NCBI GenBank assembly: GCA_945861155.1
Contig: CAMATN010000008.1
Span: 1-64,000 of the forward strand
Length of the DNA stretch: 64,000 nucleotides
Source: Rhizobium sp. Q54
GTDB taxonomy: Bacteria > Pseudomonadota > Alphaproteobacteria > ATCC43930 > CGMCC-115725
Reading direction: 5' to 3'
Shown here: in pieces, positions 58,425 through 64,000 of the stretch
Numbering within the stretch: position 1 is the first letter of the stretch
How the letters are laid out: every line of letters begins with the position of its first letter
Position numbers and translations under genes: made by a program
Notes under the pieces: model-generated
Databases searched by the model: none
Told to the model about the DNA's origin: nothing
The model's input: only the letters and a program-made list of their open reading frames with translations

Positions 58425-59759
58425 TCAGGCGATCAACAGCAGCGCGGGCTGTTCGAGCGATTGCTTGATCCGCTGGATGAACGAGGCGGCTTCCCAGCCA
58501 TCGACGATGCGGTGGTCGAACGAGGAGGACAGGTTCATCATCTTGCGGATCGCGATCTTCCCCTGATGGACAACCGGGCGCTCGGCGATGCGGTTGACGC
58601 CGACGATCGCGACTTCCGGGTAGTTGATGACCGGGGTCGCGGCGACGCCGCCGAGCGCGCCGAGGCTGGTCAGCGTGATTGTCGAGCCGGTCAGTTCGTC
58701 GCGCGTGGCCGTGCCGGCGCGCGCCGCCGCGGCGAGCCGGCGCAATTCGGTCGCGCTCTGCCACAGATCGAACGCCTCGGCGTGATGCACGACCGGCACC
58801 ATCAGCCCGCCCTCGGTCTGGGTCGCGACGCCGATATGCACGGCGTGATGAATGTGGAGCACGCCGGCTTCGTCGTCATAGCGGGCGTTGACCTGCTTGT
58901 GCTCCGCCACCGCGCTGACGATCGCGCGCATCAGGAACGGCAGCAAGGTCAGGTGCTCGCGATCCGGATAGGTCGTGTTGAGCTGGTCGCGCAATTCCTC
59001 GAGCGCGCTGACGTCGACCTCCTCGATATAGGAGAAATGCGGGATGTGGCGTTTGGATTGCTGCAGATGCTCGGCAATCGCGCGGCGCAGCCCGATGATC
59101 GGCACCTCCTCGACCCCGTCGCGACGGGCGAACGCCGGGAGCCCCGACGAGGGTTGCGCGCGGGCCGCGAGATAGGCGTCGAGGTCCGGCTGCGTGATGC
59201 GGCCACCGGGTCCGGTGCCGGGGATGAATTGCAGCTCGACGCCGAGATCCCAGGCCCGCCGCCGCACCGCCGGCGAGGCGAGCGGCTTGGCGCCGGGGGG
59301 GCGGTGACCCGGGCCAGCGCGGCGGCGCCCCTCTCCAGCAGCCCCCACCCTGCCCTCCCCCGCAAGCAGGGGAGGGTTAGGAAGGGGGCGGGAGACGAGG
59401 GTTTCGGGTGCTGTACCGATCGCGCCGATGCTTTCCCTCTCCCGCACCGCGGGAGAGGGGGGACCGGCCGCAACGGCGGCCGGTGGGTGAGGGCTGGCGG
59501 CTGCCACATTCCCCTCGCCGATGATTTCGAGCACCACCAGTTCCGAGCCGACCGGGCGCTTCTCGCCGACCTTGCCGTTGATCGCGATGACGGTACCGGC
59601 GACCGGCGCCGGCAACTCGACCGTCGCCTTGTCGGTCATCACGTCGACCAGCGGGTCCTCCTCGCGGATTTCCTGGCCGGGCGAGACATGCCAGGCGACG
59701 ATCTCGGCCTCGGTCATGCCCTCGCCGATATCGGGGACCTTGACGACGTAGCGGCCCAT
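58425..59759 (-). CDS. Branched-chain 2-oxoacid dehydrogenase E2 (lipoamide acyltransferase) with in-frame repeat insertion
   Basis: Lipoyl domain DVMTDKATVELPAPVAG; SPAVRRRAWDLGVELQFIPGTGPGGRITQPDLDAYL; catalytic SSFDHRIVDGWEAASFIQRIK. Confidence 0.95.
   Translation of the reverse strand: MGRYVVKVPDIGEGMTEAEIVAWHVSPGQEIREEDPLVDVMTDKATVELPAPVAGTVIAINGKVGEKRPVGSELVVLEIIGEGNVAAASPHPPAAVAAGPPSPAVRERESIGAIGTAPETLVSRPLPNPPLLAGEGRVGAAGEGRRRAGPGHRPPGAKPLASPAVRRRAWDLGVELQFIPGTGPGGRITQPDLDAYLAARAQPSSGLPAFARRDGVEEVPIIGLRRAIAEHLQQSKRHIPHFSYIEEVDVSALEELRDQLNTTYPDREHLTLLPFLMRAIVSAVAEHKQVNARYDDEAGVLHIHHAVHIGVATQTEGGLMVPVVHHAEAFDLWQSATELRRLAAAARAGTATRDELTGSTITLTSLGALGGVAATPVINYPEVAIVGVNRIAERPVVHQGKIAIRKMMNLSSSFDHRIVDGWEAASFIQRIKQSLEQPALLLIA
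59341..59495. repeat. Palindromic repeat family A inside the E2 CDS
   Basis: gcccccaccctgccctcccccgcaagcaggggagggttaggaagggggcggg...cctctcccgcaccgcgggagagg. Confidence 0.85.
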
Positions 59760-59771
59760 CTCAGCCCGCCA

Positions 59772-60785
59772 TCATCCTTCCAGCGCCCGGCGGATGCCGT
59801 CGGCGACCCGATTCGGACCCGGGAAATAGGCCCATTCGAGGGCGTGCGGATAGGGCGTGTCCCAGCCGGTCACGCGCACGACGGGCGCTTCGAGGTGATA
59901 GAAGCAATGTTCCTGGACCAGCGCCGCCAATTCGGCGCCAAAGCCGCCGGTGCGCGTCGCCTCGTGCGCGACGACGCAACGGCCGGTCTTCTTGACCGAA
60001 GCGACGATCGTGTCGAGGTCGAGCGGCAACAGGGTCCGCAAATCGATGATCTCGGCGTCGGTCCCGGATTCCTCGGCCGCCGCGAGCGCGACATGCACCA
60101 TCGTGCCGTAGGCCAGCACCGTCACCGCCGCCCCCTCGCGCACCAAGGCGGCCTTGCCGAGCGGCACGCTGTAATAGCCCTCGGGCACCTCGGCTTGGCG
60201 GTGCCCCGTCCACGGCACGGCGGGGCGCTCGGGATGGCCGTCGAACGGCCCGTGATAGAGCCGCTTCGGCTCGAAGAACACGACCGGGTCGTCATCCTCG
60301 ATCGCGCTGATCAACAGGCCCTTCGCGTCGTATGGGTTGGACGGGATCACCGTCTTCAGCCCGCACACATGGGTGAAGATCGCCTCGACGCTTTGACTAT
60401 GCGTCTGGCCACCGAAAATGCCGCCGCCGCAGGGCGCGCGCACGGTGATCGGCGCCCAGAACTCGCCGCCCGAGCGGTAGCGCAGCCGCGCCGCCTCGGA
60501 GATCAGCTGATCGGTCGCCGGATAGATGTAATCGGCGAACTGGATCTCGACCACCGGGCGCAGGCCATAGGCCCCCATGCCGACTGCGACGGCCAGCATG
60601 CCGCCCTCGGCGATCGGCGCGTCGAACACCCGCTGGTCGCCGTGTTTTTTCTGCAAGCCCTCGGTAACGCGGAAGACGCCGCCATAAAACCCGACATCCT
60701 CGCCGAAGATCACGACGTCGGGATCGCGCGCCAGCATCAAATCCATCGCCGAGTTCAGCGCCTGCACCATCGTCATCGCCGGCAT
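59772..60785 (-). CDS. Branched-chain 2-oxoacid dehydrogenase E1 beta
   Basis: MTMVQALNSAMDLMLARDPDVVIFGEDVGFYGGVFRVTEGLQKKHGDQRVFDAPIAEGG. Confidence 0.97.
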   Translation of the reverse strand: MPAMTMVQALNSAMDLMLARDPDVVIFGEDVGFYGGVFRVTEGLQKKHGDQRVFDAPIAEGGMLAVAVGMGAYGLRPVVEIQFADYIYPATDQLISEAARLRYRSGGEFWAPITVRAPCGGGIFGGQTHSQSVEAIFTHVCGLKTVIPSNPYDAKGLLISAIEDDDPVVFFEPKRLYHGPFDGHPERPAVPWTGHRQAEVPEGYYSVPLGKAALVREGAAVTVLAYGTMVHVALAAAEESGTDAEIIDLRTLLPLDLDTIVASVKKTGRCVVAHEATRTGGFGAELAALVQEHCFYHLEAPVVRVTGWDTPYPHALEWAYFPGPNRVADGIRRALEG

Positions 60786-60843
60786 GGTTCAGCCTCCCAC
60801 ACCAAAACCTGATCGCGCATCGCTTAAACCCGCCGATTTATCT

Positions 60844-60924
60844 GTCGTCCCGGCGAAAGCCGGGACCCACCCATCAACCGCTCGTGCGACCGCCGGAATG
60901 GGTCCCGGCTTTCGCCGGGACGAC
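60844..60924. repeat. Dispersed palindromic repeat family D, copy 2
   Basis: gtcgtcccggcgaaagccgggaccca...tgggtcccggctttcgccgggacgac. Confidence 0.85.
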
Positions 60925-60961
60925 AATAGAGGGAAAGCGATGAACGATCCCCTGCATCGGC

Positions 60962-62251
60962 TCAGATACCCAGCTCCTGGCGCTGGCGGCGCAAATGCTC
61001 CGGCATTTCCTTGAACACATCCTCGAACATCGTGCGGGCGCTGAAATGCGGGCCCTGGTCGAAGGTGCCGTGGCGCTCCGCTTCGCGCCCGATTTCGCGT
61101 ACCTCGTCGACGATCTCGCTATCGAGCTGGGCCTGGCGCTCGGCCGACCATTCGCCCAGCACGCTCAGGTGGCGCGACAGGCGCTCGATCGGGTCGCCGT
61201 AGGGCCAGTTCAGCCCCTCGTCCTCGGGGCGATAGCGGCTCGGTTCGTCGCTGGTCGAGTGCGGCGCGGCGCGGTAGGTGAACAATTCGATCAACGTCGC
61301 GCCCCGGTTGGCGCGCGCCCGTTGCGCCGCCCAAAGGGTCGCGGCATAGACCGCGAGGAAATCGTTGCCGTCGACGCGCAGACAGGCGAGGCCGAAGCCG
61401 ATCGCGCGCGCGGCAAACGTCGCCGCCTCGCCGCCGGCGATGTCCTGGTGCGAGGAGATCGCCCACTGGTTGTTGACAACGTTCAGGATGACCGGCGCGC
61501 GATAGACCGAGGCAAAGGTCAGCGCGTGATGGAAATCGGGTTCGGCGGTCGAGCCCTCGCCGATCCAGCCGGCGGCGATACGGCGGTCGCCCTTGTAGGC
61601 CGAGGCCATCGCCCAGCCGACCGCCTGCGGAAACTGGGTCCCCAGATTGCCCGAAATCGTGAAGAACGACGCCTCTTTGGACGAATACAGCACCGGCAGT
61701 TGGCGGCCCTTCAATCGGTCGCGCGGATTTGAATAGCACTGGCACATCATGTCGAGAAGCGGCCAGCCGCGCGCGATCAGGAGGCCCTGCTGGCGATAGG
61801 TCGGGAACAGCATGTCGTCCGGCGCCAGCGCGAAGGCCTGGCCGACGCCGATCGCCTCCTCGCCGGTGCATTTCATGTAGAAGGTGATCTTGCCCTGGCG
61901 CTGCTGGCGGAACATGCGCTCGTCATAGGCGCGGGTCAGCATCATCGCGCGCAAACCGCGGCGCAGCGTTTCCGGATCGAGTTTCGGGTCCCAGCCGCCG
62001 ATCGCAGTGCCGTCGTCGTCGAGCGCCCGGATCAGCTTGTCGGCGAGCGGGTGCGTCACGTGTGCCGGGACGGCAATGTCCGGGCGTTCGACGATGCCGG
62101 CCGGGAAGCGCGGCACGGCGCTGTGATCGGGAGGGTCGTCGGGCGCCGGGTGGTGCGCCGGGATGTGCAGCTTGAGAACCGGCGGCCCGCCATCGGGCGC
62201 GGCGGAAGCGGCGGGCGGGGAGGGCTCGGACACCGGAATCGCTGTATCCAT
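60962..62251 (-). CDS. Branched-chain 2-oxoacid dehydrogenase E1 alpha
   Basis: MMLTRAYDERMFRQQRQGKITFYMKCTGEEAIGVGQAFAL; GWIGEGSTAEPDFHHALTFASVYRAPVILNVVNNQWAIS. Confidence 0.97.
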   Translation of the reverse strand: MDTAIPVSEPSPPAASAAPDGGPPVLKLHIPAHHPAPDDPPDHSAVPRFPAGIVERPDIAVPAHVTHPLADKLIRALDDDGTAIGGWDPKLDPETLRRGLRAMMLTRAYDERMFRQQRQGKITFYMKCTGEEAIGVGQAFALAPDDMLFPTYRQQGLLIARGWPLLDMMCQCYSNPRDRLKGRQLPVLYSSKEASFFTISGNLGTQFPQAVGWAMASAYKGDRRIAAGWIGEGSTAEPDFHHALTFASVYRAPVILNVVNNQWAISSHQDIAGGEAATFAARAIGFGLACLRVDGNDFLAVYAATLWAAQRARANRGATLIELFTYRAAPHSTSDEPSRYRPEDEGLNWPYGDPIERLSRHLSVLGEWSAERQAQLDSEIVDEVREIGREAERHGTFDQGPHFSARTMFEDVFKEMPEHLRRQRQELGI

Positions 62252-62374
62252 GGGTTCTGACCGCAGGATCGTGAAGGCGCTCGTCGGCAACCCATCCTAC
62301 ACGCTTTGCCCGCGCGGATGGTTCCCCGTCGCGGTATTCCATTCACCTCCGGGCGAGAAATTTCGCCCGGAAAT

Positions 62375-63067
62375 TCACGCCCCGAAGGTGTCGCGAAAGC
62401 CGCGCTCGCCGGCCGGGGTCACCGTGATCGTCCGCGATCTCTCGTTGCGCCGGATCCAGCCGAGCGCGAAACAGTGCGCCGCGAGCGCCGCGCCGATTGT
62501 GCCGCCGACATGCAGCCGCCGCTCGCTCCAATCGACGCAGGGCCGGCAGAAGACCCGTTTGCCCGAGCCCGGCGCGGCGTCGAGACCCAGCCCGAAATCG
62601 CGGAAAAACGCGATGCCGGCATCGGTCACCGCGCCGCCCTCGGGCGACAGCTCGACATGGCCGCGCGCGGCGAGGCTGTCGGCGAGGCGGACGCCCAGCT
62701 GCCCGGCGAGATGGTCGTAGCAGGTCCGCGCCGCCCGCATCGCCGCATCGCGCGGACCGGTGACGATCGCGCGGCGGGGGCGACCAGGCTCGCCCTGCGA
62801 CACCTCGATGATGCTCTCCAGCATGCGTGCCACCGCGGGCGAGGCCAGGCGATGATAATGATGCCGGCCCTGGCAGTGGACCGCGAGCAGCCCCGCCGCG
62901 CTCATCCGGGCGAGGTGGCCGCTCGCGGTTTGCGGCGTCACCCCCGCGGCGCGCGCCAGTTCGCCCGCGGTCAGCGCCCGCCCGTCCATCAGCGCCATCA
63001 GCATGGCGGCCCGCGCCGGCTCGCCAACCAGCGAAGCGGTCTCGGCGAGGTCGGAGGTGGTGAACAT
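62375..63067 (-). CDS. ArsR-family winged-helix transcriptional regulator
   Basis: VGEPARAAMLMALMDGRALTAGELARAAGVTPQTASGHLARMSAAGLLAVHCQGRHHYHRLA. Confidence 0.92.
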   Translation of the reverse strand: MFTTSDLAETASLVGEPARAAMLMALMDGRALTAGELARAAGVTPQTASGHLARMSAAGLLAVHCQGRHHYHRLASPAVARMLESIIEVSQGEPGRPRRAIVTGPRDAAMRAARTCYDHLAGQLGVRLADSLAARGHVELSPEGGAVTDAGIAFFRDFGLGLDAAPGSGKRVFCRPCVDWSERRLHVGGTIGAALAAHCFALGWIRRNERSRTITVTPAGERGFRDTFGA

Positions 63068-63186
63068 GGCAGGGCCTCCAGTGACGTCTGGGAGGTTCAG
63101 ATTAGCAAAAGCGAACGGGACACGTTTCGGGTAGCACCGAAGTCAGCACAAACGGCACTTCGCTGTGCTCGCAACTCGATTCAACT

Positions 63187-63287
63187 GTCATTCCGGGGCG
63201 ACGCGCAGCGGCGAGCCCGGAATCCATAAACACGGGCCTCTGGAATATGGATTCCGGGCCTGCCGCTTCGCGGCATCCCGGAATGAC
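63187..63287. repeat. Dispersed palindromic repeat family C, copy 2 (inverted relative to copy 1)
   Basis: gtcattccggggcgacgcgcagcggcgagcccggaatcc...ggattccgggcctgccgcttcgcggcatcccggaatgac. Confidence 0.85.
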
Positions 63288-63315
63288 AGTTGAGCGAACT
63301 CGGAACAGTTAGCGT

Positions 63316-64000
63316 TTAGGTGCGCCAACCCTTCCGGCCGCGGCCGCCGACGAGGCCGGCGCGGACGCGCTGTTTCAGGAGGGCGGGGGGGCGGAAGCGT
63401 TCGCCGTAGGCTTCGAAGAGGATTTCGGAGGCTTGCAGGACGAGCTTCGAGGTTGTCGCGTCCATCAGCTCGAACGGGCCCATCGGGTGGCCGAGGCCGA
63501 GTTTGCATGCGGTGTCGATGTCTTCCGGGGTGGCGACGCCGTCCTCGACGAGGCGCACCGCCTCGTTGAGAAAGACCAGGAACATGCGGTTGACCGCGAA
63601 ACCGGCGACGTCCTTGACCCGGATCGGGGTCTTGTCGGCCTCGCGCATCAGGCGCATCGCGGTCTCGACCGTCTCGGGCGCGGTGTCGAAGGCCGGGATC
63701 ACCTCGACCAATTTCATGCGCGAGGCCGGCGAAAAATAATGCGTTCCGATGAAGTTGGGGCGGCGGGCCTCGCCGACATGCGAGGCGAGGGTCGAAATCG
63801 GGATCGTCGAGGTGTTGCTGGCGAAGATGCAGGCGGGCTGGCAGATCGCGTCGAGATTCTTATACGTGTCGGCCTTGACCGCCTCGTCCTCGAACACCGC
63901 CTCGGTCACGAAATCGCAATCGGCGAACGGGTCGAGCGCGACACTCGTCGCGATCCGCGCCAGCGCCAGCACCTTGTCTTCCGGCTTGAAAAAGCCGCGC
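63316..64000 (-). CDS. 3-hydroxyacyl-CoA dehydrogenase (5' end beyond window)
   Basis: CIFASNTSTIPISTLASHVGEARRPNFIGTHYFSPASRMKLVEVIP; GFAVNRMFLVFLNEAVRLVEDGVATPEDID; the reading frame stays open to the window edge. Confidence 0.92.
   Translation of the reverse strand, partial: RGFFKPEDKVLALARIATSVALDPFADCDFVTEAVFEDEAVKADTYKNLDAICQPACIFASNTSTIPISTLASHVGEARRPNFIGTHYFSPASRMKLVEVIPAFDTAPETVETAMRLMREADKTPIRVKDVAGFAVNRMFLVFLNEAVRLVEDGVATPEDIDTACKLGLGHPMGPFELMDATTSKLVLQASEILFEAYGERFRPPALLKQRVRAGLVGGRGRKGWRT

Noticed and set aside
3581-59495. CRISPR array
   Set aside because: Repeats are dispersed palindromes at irregular distances, with no regular spacers and no cas genes.
58461-60812. 783-aa plus-strand ORF
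   Set aside because: Antisense across the E2 and E1beta genes; high-GC shadow ORF.

Overview
High-GC (probably alphaproteobacterial, Rhodospirillales/Rhizobiales-like) chromosomal window. It starts in the 3' end of an IS5-family transposase that has inserted into a DUF2726-type gene. Most of the window is catabolic and transport genes: methylmalonyl-CoA mutase, heme A synthase, a Dpp-type peptide ABC operon, IlvD, an acyl-CoA ligase/dehydrogenase/thioesterase/LLM oxidoreductase block, a xanthine-oxidase-family molybdoenzyme cluster with two tandem large subunits, a GMC oxidoreductase, TrmFO, and a complete branched-chain 2-oxoacid dehydrogenase operon (E1a-E1b-E2-E3). Accessory islands include: (i) a TerY-P-like signalling triad (vWA + PP2C + kinase with an HGDIQxGN/LVDYDG motif) next to a convergent protein with four zinc-knuckle-like modules; (ii) a SARP/BTAD regulator divergent from a PAP2/haloperoxidase-like + S8 subtilase + unknown small protein cluster; (iii) VapBC and MntA/HepT-like (MNT/HEPN) toxin-antitoxin pairs. 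At least six families of dispersed imperfect-palindrome repeats are present. One family is inserted in frame inside two housekeeping proteins (heme A synthase and BCKDH E2). Likely frameshifted or decayed genes include an HpaB-like monooxygenase, a GST remnant and a small secreted protein. All calls are from reading the sequence and supplied ORFs; no database search was run.
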